Shown piece after piece: positions 12,078 to 23,807 of a stretch of 64,000 nt of DNA (position 1 is the first letter of the stretch; every line of letters begins with the position of its first letter). The notes under the pieces were generated by a model that was given only the letters and a program-made list of their open reading frames with translations, was not told where the DNA came from and searched no databases. The DNA comes from Sinohyriopsis cumingii (lineage: Eukaryota > Mollusca > Bivalvia > Unionida > Unionidae), in the NCBI GenBank assembly GCA_028554795.2, contig CM068839.1, forward strand, positions 87,379,540 through 87,443,539. Direction: 5' to 3'. Made by a program: the position numbers and the translations under genes.

Positions 12078-12880
12078 CATACTTAATGCAAAATAATGGT
12101 GAAAGACAAACGTTAATTCAAATAAAGCATCGCACACATACACACGAATGCAACAAGTGTATACAGACATGATGTCTTCCGTCGTCATACTATATACACC
12201 GGCTAATCAACAATAACTACTGAAAAGTGTTTAATTCAATTTTTAAATTCACAAAAAATGTGAGAAATACAATAAAACTCAAGAAATCTTTATTTGTTGG
12301 TATTCTGCAGCGTAACAAATGGAACGTAACGCCCAGTGTAATTTCGACAATTTAGAACAAATCTTCATATGCGACAAAAAGATTTCAAAGAAACTATATA
12401 TGTAATCTTTACTGGTTCGATCTACAAGTAAATAACTCCAGGATTCAGTTTATGGTGTACATTTCAAAAGGGAAATGGGATGAAATTATCTCGAAGGAAT
12501 TGTAAGCAAAGTGTACTAAAAGATTACATAGCTCGCCTCTTTGAAGTAATTATAAACAATATAATAAACGAGTATGTATCTCAACTATTTGATGTAATTG
12601 AAACCAGAGTATTAAAGCCGAGTAAATATCTCAACTCGTTGAAGTAACTGTATAACTGTAAAAAGAGTAATAAATAAGTATATATCTCAATTCTCTGAAG
12701 TAATTGTAACCAAAATACAATAAATGATTACATAGCTCATCTCTTCAAGGTAATTGTAACTAGTCTAATAAACTATTACATATCTCAGCTCTTCCAAGCA
12801 ATTGTTAACAAAATGTAATAAATAACAGCTTAGATGACCTCTTCGATGCATTTAATAGTCTTCAGTTTACATAATAAAAA
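12078..12880. repeat. Short spacer (A to B), minisatellite 12493-12844
   Basis: Copy of 873-1675, seven monomers. Confidence 0.85.
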
Positions 12881-13878
12881 CTAATTATCATGCAGGTCAA
12901 TGGTCTTGGTGAGTTCAATGAACATCATGTAGAGTGGTTGACCTTGCTCTGTGTTCTTCTCTTGGAGTTGTCGTATGGAAAAGATCATGTCTGTCGTCGA
13001 CCTGCCTGCTTTAAAGCCGCACTGGGATTCCAGGTGCACACGGTCCACCAGCAACTGCAGCCTGTTGAGTATAATGCGGGAATACACTTTGCCAACGATG
13101 CTCAGAAGCGAGATCCCTCTGTAATTATTACAGTTACTCAGGTCGCCATTGTTTTTGTAAACGGTATCTCGCGCATATCTTGGAGGACCGCTCCTTTCCT
13201 CCCAGCAGAGACAAAGTAGCTCATGCAGCAGCTGAAGCAATGTTGGTTTCCCACGTTCGATAGCTTTGGGCGGGATGCTGTCACTACATGGTGCTTTGTC
13301 GTTTGGGACGGAGTCGATTGCTTTGTTGAGCTCCTCTAAGGTGGGCACTTTGTCGAGCTCCTCTATGGTGGGCAGTTTTTATGCTGCTAGGGCTGCATCG
13401 GTGACTGACATTTCTTGGGAGCATAGCTCTGAGTAGTGTTCCACCCATCTGGCCATCTGTTGCTCGCAGTCAGTGATCTCCTCTCCCGTCAGAGATTTCT
13501 GGCGGACGATCCCTTTCACCATAGGGCCTAGAGCCTTCTTGATATCACAGTACATACCTTGGATGTTTCCGGATTCGGCACTGCGCTGGAGTCCTTCACA
13601 TAGTTGTTACCAGTACTCGTTCGCGCACTGTCTAGCGATGTGTTGGGTGTTGCTTCGAGCACTTCTGAGATCAGCAAGCGTCCGTTCATTAGGGCATTTT
13701 TTGTAAGCTTTGAAGGCTTTTCATTTGTCTTCGATTATTGGTTCTATCCTTGATAGATGTGCGCTGAACTAGTGCCAAACGTGGCCATGGCTGTGCTGTA
13801 GATGACACCCTTCATGGCGCTCCACATGGCTGTGGCATCGTGATCTGGCAGGTTTTGGAGTGCCTGGTCCAGGGCTAG
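12881..13878 (-). mobile_element. LINE linker plus RT fragment, B module copy 4
   Basis: 155-codon RT frame (13348-12881). Has the same NLPDHD linker variant as B copy 3. Confidence 0.83.
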
Positions 13879-15222
13879 TATGAGAATACAAGAGTATATC
13901 ACAATTATGCTCATGCAGCTCTGAGATTTTTTCAGAGACGTACGAAAATTCAATCAAAATCCAATTAAACATTTTATAATTTCATTTGTATTAAATGTTC
14001 TAATTCGAGGTTATTAAAAGCTTATTACATGAATAAACTGCACAATTTTGCAGGTGCCACATTTTACTTAAATAAAAACAGACACCATGAAAAAGGAAAA
14101 ATCAGCCAAATATATTCATATATTACCAAAACATAATGCAAATAGACTTTTTTTTATATAAATTATTACAAAAAGTGCACATGTAAGATTTATAAATTCT
14201 TTGGTTGATCTTTTTTATTCTGGCTGTGTCATACAGGAAATGTTTTTTAAACTAAACAGGCACTGGATATTTAAAATCAGTTATAATCCTTATTACTGCA
14301 GCATATATACTTGTTAATCATTCTGACCAAGCATTATGCTATAAGAATTGCATTGCATAAATGGAAATATATTGTACTGCAAACCCACTTCCTCACATCC
14401 GACCCTGTTATCTGTTCAATGAATGTATTCTACAAGTATGCTCAGTGGCATGAATATGTGTTTTCTCTGAAATGTTTCAAACTTAATGCAAAATAATGGT
14501 GAAAGACAAACGTTAATTCAAATAAAGCATCACACACATACACACGAATGCAACAAGTGTATACAGACAGGATGTCTTTCTTTGTCATACTATTTACACC
14601 GATAAATCAACAATAACTACTTAAAAGTGTTTTATTCAATTTTTAAATTCGGAAAAATGTGAGAAATACAATAAAACTCAAGAAATATTTATTTGTTGGT
14701 ATTCCGCAGCGTGACAAATGGAACGTAACGCTCAGTGTAATTTCGACAATTTAGAACAAATGTTCATAACCGACAAAAAGATTTCAAAGAAACTATATAT
14801 GTAATCTTTACTGGTTCGATCTACAAGTAAATAGCTGCAGGATTCAGCTAATGGTGTACATTTCAAAAGGGAAATGGGATGAAATTGTCTCGAAGTAATT
14901 GTAACCAAAGTGTACTAAAAGATTACATAGCTCGCCTCTTTGAAGTAATTATAAACAATGTAATAAACGAGTATGTATCTCAACAATTTGATGTAATTGT
15001 AACCAGAGTACTAAAGCCGAGTAAATATCTCAACTCGTTGAAGTAATTGTAACCAAAGTACAATAAATGATTACATAGCTCATCTCTTAGAGGTAATTGT
15101 AACTAGTCTAATAAACTATTACATATCTCAGCTCTTCCAAGCAATTGTAAACAAAATGTAATAAATAACAGCTTAGATGACCTCTTCGATGCATTTAATA
15201 GTCTTCAGTTTACATAATAAAA
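13879..15222. repeat. Long spacer (B to A), minisatellite 14892-15187
   Basis: Copy of 2674-4017. This is the last six-monomer block in the window. Confidence 0.85.
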
Positions 15223-15812
15223 CTAATTATCATGCAGGTCAAAGGTCTTGGTGAGGTCGATGAACATCATGTAGAGTGGTTGACCTTGCTCTGTGTTCTT
15301 CTCTTGGAGTTGTCGTATGGAAAATATCCTGTCTGTCGTCGACCTGCCTGCATTAAAGCCGCACTGGGATTCCAGGTGCACACTGTCCGCCAGCAACTGC
15401 AGCCTGTTGAATATAATGCGGGCATACACGTTGCCAACGATGCTCAGAAGCGAGATCAAGCGAGATCCCTCTGTAATTATTACAGTCACTGAGGTCGCCA
15501 TTGTTTTTGTAAACGGTATCTCGCGCATGTCTTGGGGATCCGCTCCTTCCTCCCAGCAGAGACAAAGTAGCTCACGCAGTGGCTGAAGCAATGTTTGTTT
15601 CCCACGTTCGATAGCTTCGGGCGGGATGATGTCACTACCTGGTGCTTTGTCGTTTGGGAGGGAGTCGATTGCTTTGCTGAGCTCCTCTAAGGTGGGCACT
15701 TTGTCGAGCTCATCCATGGTGGGCAGTTTTTATGCTGCTAGGGGCCGCATCGGTGACTGACATTTCTTGGGAGTATAGCTCTAGGTAGTGTTCCACCCAT
15801 CTGGCCATCTGT
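15223..15812 (-). mobile_element. LINE RT fragment, A module copy 5 (last of array 1)
   Basis: 164-codon frame (15717-15223) with the Pro variant. It is the last A preceded by the six-monomer form of the minisatellite. Confidence 0.85.
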
Positions 15813-16616
15813 CATACTTAATGCAAAATAATGGTGAAAGACAAACGTTAATTCAAATAAAGCATCGCACACATACACACGAATGCAACAAGTGTATACA
15901 GACATGATGTCTTCCGTCGTCATACTATATACACCGGCTAATCAACAATAACTACTGAAAAGTGTTTAATTCAATTTTTAAATTCACAAAAAAATGTGAG
16001 AAATACAATAAAACTCAAGAAATCTTTATTTGTTGGTATTCTGCAGCGTAACAAATGGAACGTAACGCCCAGTGTAATTTCGACAATTTAGAACAAATCT
16101 TCATATGCGACAAAAAGATTTCAAAGAAACTATATATGTAATCTTTACTGGTTCGATCTACAAGTAAATAACTCCAGGATTCAGTTTATGGTGTACATTT
16201 CAAAAGGGAAATGGGATGAAATTATCTCGAAGGAATTGTAAGCAAAGTGTACTAAAAGATTACATAGCTCGCCTCTTTGAAGTAATTATAAACAATATAA
16301 TAAACGAGTATGTATCTCAACTATTTGATGTAATTGAAACCAGAGTATTAAAGCCGAGTAAATATCTCAACTCGTTGAAGTAACTGTATAACTGTAAAAA
16401 GAGTAATAAATAAGTATATATCTCAATTCTCTGAAGTAATTGTAACCAAAATACAATAAATGATTACATAGCTCATCTCTTCAAGGTAATTGTAACTAGT
16501 CTAATAAACTATTACATATCTCAGCTCTTCCAAGCAATTGTTAACAAAATGTAATAAATAACAGCTTAGATGACCTCTTCGATGCATTTAATGGTCTTCA
16601 GTTTACATAATAAAAA
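15813..16616. repeat. Short spacer (A to B), minisatellite 16229-16580
   Basis: One extra A in the run near 15987. Monomers carry array-1 markers. The private atggtcttc at 16591 lies just before the array switch. Confidence 0.85.
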
Positions 16617-18628
16617 CTAATTATCATGCAGGTCAATGGTCTTGGTGAGTTCAATGAACATCATGTAGAGTGGTTGACCTTGCTCTGTGTTCTTCTCTTG
16701 GAGTTGTCGTATGGAAAAGATCATGTCTGTCGTCGACCTGCCTGCTTTAAAGCCGCACTGGGATTCCAGGTGCACACGGTCCACCAGCAACTGCAGCCTG
16801 TTGAGTATAATGCGGGAATACACTTTGCCAACGATGCTCAGAAGCGAGATCCCTCTGTAATTATTACAGTTACTGAGGTCGCCATTGTTTTTGTAAACGG
16901 TATCTCGCGCATATCTTGGAGGACCGCTCCTTTCCTCCCAGCAGAGACAAAGTAGCTCATGCAGCAGCTGAAGCAATGTTGGTTTCCCACGTTCGATAGC
17001 TTTGGGCGGGATGCTGTCACTACATGGTGCTTTGTCGTTTGGGACGGAGTCGATTGCTTTGTTGAGCTCCTCTAAGGTGGGCACTTTGTCGAGCTCCTCT
17101 ATGGTGGGCAGTTTTTATGCTGTTAGGGCTGCATCGGTGACTGACATTTCTTGGGAGCATAGCTCTGAGTAGTGTTCCACCCATCTGGCCATCTGTTGCT
17201 CGCAGTCAGTGATCTCCTCTCCCGTCAGAGATTTCTGGCGGACGATCCCTTTCACCATAGGGTCTAGAGCCTTCTTGATATCACAGTACATACCTTGGAT
17301 GTTTCCGGATTCGGCACTGCGCTGGAGTCCTTCACATAGTTGTTACCAGTACTCGTTCGCGCACTGTCTAGCGATGTGTTGGGTGTTGCTTCGAGCACTT
17401 CTGAGATCAGCAAGCATCCGTTCATTAGGGCATTTTTTGTAAGCTTTGAAGGCTTTTCATTTGTCTTCGATTATTGGTTCTATCCTTGATAGATGTGCGC
17501 TGAACTAGTGCCAAACGTGGCCATGGCTGTGCTGTAAATGACACCCTTCATGGCGCTCCACATGACTGTGGCATCGTGATCTGGCAGGTCTTGGAGTGCC
17601 TGGTCCAGGGCTAGTATGAGAATACAAGAGTATATCACAATTATGCTCATGCAGCTCTGAGATTTTTTCAGAGACGTACGAAAATTCAATCAAAATCCAA
17701 TTAAACATTTTATAATTTCATTTGTATTAAATGTTCTAATTCGAGGTTATTAAAAGCTTATTACATGAATAAACTGCACAATTTTGCAGGTGCCACATTT
17801 TACTTAAATAAAAACAGACACCATGAAAAAGGAAAAATCAGCCAAATATATTCATATATTACCAAAACATAATGCAAATAGACTTTTTTTTATATAAATT
17901 ATTACAAAAAGTGCACATGTAAGATTTATAAATTCTTTGGTTGATCTTTTTTATTCTGGCTGTGTCATACAGGAAATGTTTTTTAAACTAAAGAGGCACT
18001 GGATATTTAAAATCAATTATAATCCTTATTACTGCAGCATATATACTTGTTAATCATTCTGACCAAGCATTATGCTATAAGAATTGCATTGCATAAATGG
18101 AAATATATTGTACTGCAAACCCACTTCCTCACATCCGACCCTGTTATCTGTTCAATGAATGTATTCTACAAGTATCCTCAATGGCATGAATATCGGTTTT
18201 CTTTGAAATGTTTCAAACTTAATGCAAAATAACGGTGAAAGACAAACGTTAATTCAAATAAAGCATCACACACATACACACGAATGCAACAAGTGTATAC
18301 AGACATGATGTCTTCCTTCGTCATACTATATACACCGGCTGATCAACAATAACTACTTAAAAGTGTTTTATTCAATTGTTAAATATGTAAAACATTTGAG
18401 AAATACAATAAAACCCAAGAAATTTGTATTTGTTGGTATTCCACAGCGTGACAAATGGAACGTAATTTTCAGTGTAATTTCGACAATTTAGAACAAATCT
18501 TCATAACCAACAAAAAGATTTCAAAGAAACTATATATGTAATCTTTACTGGTTCGATCTACAAGTAAATAGCTGCAGGATTCAGTTAATGGTGTACATTT
18601 CAAAAGGGAAATGATATGAAAATGTCTC
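16480..18628. repeat. Transition zone between the two higher-order arrays
   Basis: The minisatellite left of this B module has array-1 markers: ggaattg at its start (16229) and gtaactagt near 16491, where array-2 B copies have gtatctagt. From about 16870 rightwards it carries array-2 B markers: tactgagg at 16871, tgttagg near 17122, ggtctag near 17262, gcatcc near 17414 and a C-linked spacer. The switch therefore lies between ~16.5 and ~16.9 kb. Confidence 0.8.
16617..17614 (-). mobile_element. LINE linker plus RT fragment, B module copy 5 (transition copy)
   Basis: 155-codon RT frame (17084-16617), still uninterrupted. From ~16870 it carries array-2 markers (tactgagg, ggtctag, catgactg). 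It lacks the -1 nt lesion of B copies 6-8, so it predates that lesion or is independent of it. Confidence 0.83.
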
Positions 18629-19016
18629 GAAGTAATTGTAACCAAAGTGTAGAAAAAGATCACATAGCTCGCCTCTTTGAAGTAATTATAAACAATGTAA
18701 TAAACAAGTACGTATCTCAACTATTTGATGTCATTGAAACCAGAGTACTAAAGCCGAGTAAATATCTCAACTCGGTGAAGTAACTGTATAACTGTAACAA
18801 GAGTAATAAATGAGTATATATCTCAACTCTCTGAAGTAATTGTAACCAAAGTACAATAAATGATTACATAGCTCGTCTCTTCAAGGTAATGGTAACTAGT
18901 CTAATAAACTATTACATATCTCAGCTCTTCCAAGCAATTGTAAACAAAATGTAATAAATAACAGCTTAGATCACCTCTACGATGCATTTAATAGTCTTCA
19001 ATTTACATAATAAAAA
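17615..19016. repeat. Long spacer (B to C), minisatellite 18629-18980
   Basis: First C-type minisatellite. The spacer has array-2 B markers (atcctcaatgg near 18175, tatcgg near 18191) but keeps ttgttaatcattctgacc near 18047-18064 as in array 1, so it is intermediate. Confidence 0.85.
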
Positions 19017-20039
19017 CTAATTATCATGCAGGTCAAAGGTCTTGGTGATTTCGATGAACATCATGTAGAGTGGTTGACCTTGCTCTGTGTTCTTCTCTTG
19101 GAGTTGTCGTATGGAAAAAATCCTGTCTGTCGTCGACCTGCCTGCTTTAAAGCCGCACCGGGATTCCAGGTGCACACGGTCCGCCAGCAACTGCAGCCTG
19201 TTGAGTATAATGCGGGCATACACTTTGCCAACGATGCTCAGAAGCGAGATCCCTCTGTAGTTATTACAGTCACTGAGGTCGCCATTGTTTTTGTAAACGG
19301 TATCTCGCGCATATCTTGGGGGACCGCTCCTTTCCTTCCAGCAGAGACAAAGTAGCTCATGCAGCGGCTGAAGCAATGTTGGTTTTCCACGTTCTATAGC
19401 TTTGGGCAGGATGCTGTCACTACCTGGTGCTTTGTCGTTTGGGTGGGAGTCGAGTGCTTTGCTGAGCTCCTCTAAGGTGGGCACTTTGTCGAGCTCATCC
19501 ATGGTGGGCAGTTTTTATGCTGCTAGGGGCCGCATCGGTGACTAGCATATCCTGGGAGTATAGCTCTGAGTAGTGTTCCACCCATCTGGCCATCTGTTGC
19601 TCACAGTCAGTGATCTCCTCTCCCCTCAGAGATTTCCGGGGAACGGCCCCTTTCACCGTAGGGCCTAGAGCCTTCTTGATACCACAGTACATACCTTGGA
19701 TGTTTCCGGACTCGGCAGTGTGCTGGAGTCCTTCACATAGTTGTTACCAGTACTCGTTCGCGCACTGTCTAGCGATTGTGTTGGGTGTTGCTTCGAGCAC
19801 TTCTGAGATCAGCAAGCGTCCGTCCATTAAGGCATTTTTTTGTAACGTTTGAAGGCTTTTCGTTTGTCTTCGATTATTGGTTCCATCCTTGATAGATGTG
19901 CGTTGAACCAGTCCTGCCTGGGCCGTTCCTTTTTGCCAAACATGGCCATGGCTGTGCTGTAGATTGCACCCTTCATGGCGTTCCACATGGCTGTGGCATC
20001 GTGGTCTGGCAGGTCCTGGAGTGTCTGGTCCAGGGCTAG
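19017..20039 (-). mobile_element. LINE linker plus RT fragment, C module copy 1
   Basis: Reference C copy and the most complete. Reading on the minus strand, the linker starts with LDQTLQDLPDHD and runs through AMFGKKERPRQDW and AFKRYKK (frame 20114-19827). It then continues after a frameshift at a run of seven T (+ strand, ~19830-19843) to ARQCANEYW, where a TAA interrupts it near 19741-19743. The same frame resumes with GIKKALGPTV, QQMARWVEHYSELYS (19692-19495). A further frameshift at an A-run precedes the 161-codon RT part (19502-19017): KAPGSD, YKNNGD, NNYRGISLLSIVGK, GFKAGRSTTD, and motif A as FIEITKTFD with Glu replacing the catalytic Asp. This order matches the region between endonuclease and RT in APE-type LINEs. 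At least two frameshifts and one nonsense codon rule out function. This copy has a private Gln-to-Arg change (ESRCGF). Confidence 0.86.
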
Positions 20040-21418
20040 TATGACAATACAAGAGTATATCACAATTCTACTAGTGCAGCTCTGAGATTGTTTCAGAGAC
20101 GTACGACCATTCAATCAAAATGCAATTAAACATTTTATAATTTGATTGGTATTGAATGTTCTAGTTCGAGGTTATCAAAAGCAAATTACATGAAAGAACT
20201 GCACAATTCTGCAGGTGCCACATTTTACTTATATAAACACATGTACCATGGAAAAGGAAAAAAATAGCCAAATAGATTCATATATTACCAAAACATAATG
20301 CAAATAGACTTTTTTTAAATATAAATTATTACAAAAAGAACACGTGTAAGATTTATAAATTCTTTGATTGATCTTTTTTATTCTGGCTGTGTCATACAGC
20401 AGTTGGATATTTAAAATCAGTTATAATCCTTATTACTGCAGCATATATACTTGTTAATTATTCTGACCAAGCATTATGCTATGAGAATTGCATTGCATAA
20501 ATGGAAATATATTGTACTGCAAACCCACTTCCTCACATCCGACCCTGTTATCTGTTCAATGAATGTATTCTACAAGTATGCTCAGTGGCATGAATATGTG
20601 TTTTCTCTGAAATGTTTCAAACTTAATGCAAAATAATGGTGAAAGACAAACGTTAATTCAAATAAAGCATCACACACATACACACGAATGCAGCAAGTGT
20701 ATACAGACAGGATGTCTTTCTTTGTCATACTATTTACACCGATAAATCAACAATAACTACTTAAAAGTGTTTTATTCAATTTTTAAATTCGGAAAAATGT
20801 GAGAAATACAATAAAACTCAAGAAATATTTATTTGTTGGTATTCCGCAGCGTGACAAATGGAACGTAACGCTCAGTGTAATTTCGACAATTTAGAACAAA
20901 TTTTCATAACCGACAAAAAGATTTCAAAGAAACTATATATGTAATCTTTACTGGTTCGATCTACAAGTAAATAGCTGCAGGATTCAGCTAATGGTGTACA
21001 TTTCAAAAGGGAAATGCGATGAAATTGTCTCGAAGTAATTGTAACCAAAGTGTACTAAAAGATTACATAGCTCTCCTCTTTGAAGTAATTATAAACAATG
21101 TAATAAACGAGTATGTATCTCAACAATTTGATGTAATTGTAACCAGAGTACTAAAGCCGAGTAAATATCTCAACTCGTTGAAGCAACTGTATAACTGTAA
21201 CAAGAGTAATAAATGAGTATATATCTCAACTCTCTGAAGTACTTGTAACCAAAGTACAATAAATGATTTCATAGCTCATCTCTTAGAGGTAATTGTAACT
21301 AGTCTAATAAACTATTACATATCTCAGCTCTTCCAAGCAATTGTAAACAAAATGTAATAAATAACAGCTTAGATGACCGCTTCGATGCATTTAATAGTCT
21401 TCAGTTTACATAATAAAA
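20040..21418. repeat. Long spacer (C to A), minisatellite 21032-21383
   Basis: The C-type spacer is ~992 bp. It lacks ~23 nt present in B spacers where gtcatacagcag replaces the ggaaatg stretch (near 20390-20405). First-slot markers: gaatgcagc near 20687 and gaaatgcgatg near 21011. Confidence 0.85.
21032..21383. repeat. ~50-bp minisatellite, seven-monomer form (reference)
   Basis: Seven head-to-tail diverged monomers of 50, 48, 50, 56, 50, 49 and 49 bp (21032-21081, -21129, -21179, -21235, -21285, -21334, -21383). Most begin gaagtaattgtaac or a close variant and end in a ctc..ctctt-like pattern. AT-rich, with no coding signal. The same seven-monomer form precedes every B and C, and every A in array 2. 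Confidence 0.9.
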
Positions 21419-22008
21419 CTAATTATCATGCAGGTCAAAGGTCTTGGTGAGGTCGATGAACATCATGTAGAGTCGTTGACCTTGCTCTGTGTTCTTCTCT
21501 TGGAGTTGTCGTATGGAAAATATCCTGTCTGTCGTCGACCTGCCTGCATTAAAGCCGCACTGGGATTCCAGGTGCACACTGTCCGCCAGCAACTGCAGCC
21601 TGTTGAATATAATGCGGGCATACACGTTGCCAACGATGCTCAGAAGCGAGATCAAGCGAGATCCCTCTGTAATTATTACAGTCACTGAGGTCGCCATTGT
21701 TTTTGTAAACGGTATCTCGCGCATGTCTTGGGGATCCGCTCCTTCCTCCCAGCAGAGACAAAGTAGCTCATGCAGTGGCTGAAGCAATGTTTGTTTCTCA
21801 CGTTCGATAGCTTCGGGCGGGATGATGTCACTACCTGGTGCTTTGTCGTTTGGGAGGGAGTCAATTGCTTTGCTGAGCTCCTCTAAGGTGGGCACTTTGT
21901 TGAGCTCGTCCATGGTTAGCAGTTTTTATGCTGCTAGGGGCCGCATCGGTGACAGACATTTCTTTGGAGTATAGCTCTAGGTAGTGTTCCACCCATCTGG
22001 CCATCTGT
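21419..22008 (-). mobile_element. LINE RT fragment, A module copy 6
   Basis: 164-codon frame (21913-21419). Array-2 A markers: Asn for Asp in MDELNKVP, Glu for Gly in EREKQ, and His for Arg in PLHELL. Has the Arg variant near motif A. The ancestral-type FIDLTKTFD is kept. Confidence 0.85.
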
Positions 22009-22810
22009 CATACTTAATGCAAAATAATGGTGAAAGACAAACGTTAATTCAAATAAAGCATCGCACACATACACACGAATGCAACAAGTGTATACAGACA
22101 TGATGTCTTCCGTCGTCATACTATATACACCGGCTAATCAACAATAACTACTTAAAAGTGTTTAATTCAATTTTTAAATTCACAAAAACTGTGAGAAATA
22201 CAATAAAACTCAAGAAATCTTTATTTGTTGGTATTCCGCAGCGTAACAAATGGAACGTAACGCCCAGTGTAATTTCGACAATTTAGAACAAATCTTCATA
22301 TGCGACAAAAAGATTTCAAAGAAACTATATATGTAATCTTTACTGGTTCGATCTACAAGTAAATAACTCCAGGATTCAGTTTATGGTGTACATTTCAAAA
22401 GGGAAATGGGATGAAATTATCTCGAAGTAATTGTAAGCAAAGTGTACTAAAAGATTACATAGCTCGCCTCTTTGAAGTAATTATAAACAATGTAATAAAC
22501 GAGTATGTATCTCAACTATTTGATGTAATTGAAACCAGAGTATTAAAGCCGAGTAAATATCTCAACTCGTTGAAGTAACTGTATAACTGTAAAAAGAGTA
22601 ATAAATAAGTATATATCTCAATTCTCTAAGTAATTGTAACCAAAATACAATAAATGATTACATAGCTCATCTCTTCAAGGTAATTGTATCTAGTCTAATA
22701 AACTATTACATATCTCAGCTCTTCCAAGCAATTGTTAACAAAATGTAATAAATAACAGCTTAGATGACCTCTTCGATGCATTTAATAGTCTTCAGTTTAC
22801 ATAATAAAAA
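22009..22810. repeat. Short spacer (A to B), minisatellite 22424-22774
   Basis: One base shorter at ctctaag (22625-22631), and gtatctagt is used. Both are array-2 B markers. Confidence 0.85.
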
Positions 22811-23807
22811 CTAATTATCATGCAGGTCAATGGTCTTGGTGAGTTCAATGAACATCATGTAGAGTGGTTGACCTTGCTCTGTGTTCTTCTCTTGGAGTTG
22901 TCGTATGGAAAAGATCATGTCTGTCGTCGACCTGCCTGCTTTAAAGCCGCACTGGGATTCCAGGTGCACACGGTCCACCAGCAACTGCAGCCTGTTGAGT
23001 ATAATGCGGGAATACACTTTGCCAACGATGCTCCGAAGCGAGATCCCTCTGAATTATTACAGTTACTGAGGTCGCCATTGTTTTTGTAAACGGTATCTCG
23101 CGCATATCTTGGAGGACCGCTCCTTTCCTCCCAGCAGAGACAAAGTAGCTCATGCAGCAGCTGAAGCAATGTTGGTTTCCCACGTTCGATAGCTTTGGGC
23201 GGGATGCTGTCACTACATGGTGCTTTGTCGTTTGGGACGGAGTCGATTGCTTTGTTTAGCTCCTCTAAGGTGGGCACTTTGTCGAGCTCCTCTATGGTGG
23301 GCAGTTTTTATGCTGTTAGGGCTGCATCGGTGACTGACATTTCTTGGGAGCATAGCTCTGAGTAGTGTTCCACCCATCTGGCCATCTGTTGCTCGCAGTC
23401 AGTGATCTCCTCTCCCGTCAGAGATTTCTGGCGGACGATCCCTATCACCATAGGGTCTAGAGCCTTCTTGATATCACAGTACATACCTTGGATGTTTCCG
23501 GATTCGGCACTGCGCTGGAGTCCTTCACATAGTTGTTACCAGTACTCGTTCGCGCACTGTCTAGCGATGTGTTGGGTGTTGCTTCGAGCACTTCTGAGAT
23601 CAGCAAGCATCCGTTCATTAGGGCATTTTTTGTAAGCTTTGAAGGCTTTTCATTTGTCTTCGATTATTGGTTCTATCCTTGATAGATGTGCGCTGAACTA
23701 GTGCCAAACGTGGCCATGGCTGTGCTGTAAATGACACCCTTCATGGCGCTCCACATGACTGTGGCATCGTGATCTGGCAGGTCTTGGAGTGCCTGGTCCA
23801 GGGCTAG
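22811..23807 (-). mobile_element. LINE linker plus RT fragment, B module copy 6
   Basis: A 1-nt deletion at ~23050 (ctctgaatt where other copies have ctctgtaatt) splits the RT frame into a 120-codon part (23277-22915) and a 68-codon part (23017-22811). The lesion is shared with B copies 7 and 8. Confidence 0.84.

Larger units (their letters stand above)
11157..14891. repeat. Array 1 unit 4 (A-B), 3,735 bp
   Basis: The A copy has gagtgg, as in units 1 and 5. The B copy matches unit 3. Confidence 0.93.
1..16580. repeat. Array 1: A-B higher-order tandem repeat, 3,735-bp period
   Basis: Corresponding points recur at 292, 4027, 7762, 11497 and 15232 (A modules) and at 1685, 5420, 9155 and 12890 (B modules), exactly 3,735 bp apart. 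Each unit is one A module (1,393 bp to the next landmark) plus one B module (2,342 bp). Units differ by scattered single bases, for example C or G at the base after gagt in the A modules and C or T in the linker of B. The array starts before base 1. It ends inside the B module at 16626, whose left part still carries array-1 markers. Confidence 0.95.
14892..18628. repeat. Array 1 unit 5 (A-B), hybrid with array 2
   Basis: The A part is ordinary array 1. The B part switches to array-2 type at ~16.5-16.9 kb, and the spacer leads into a C module. One extra A in the run near 15987 makes the spacing 1,394. Confidence 0.88.
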
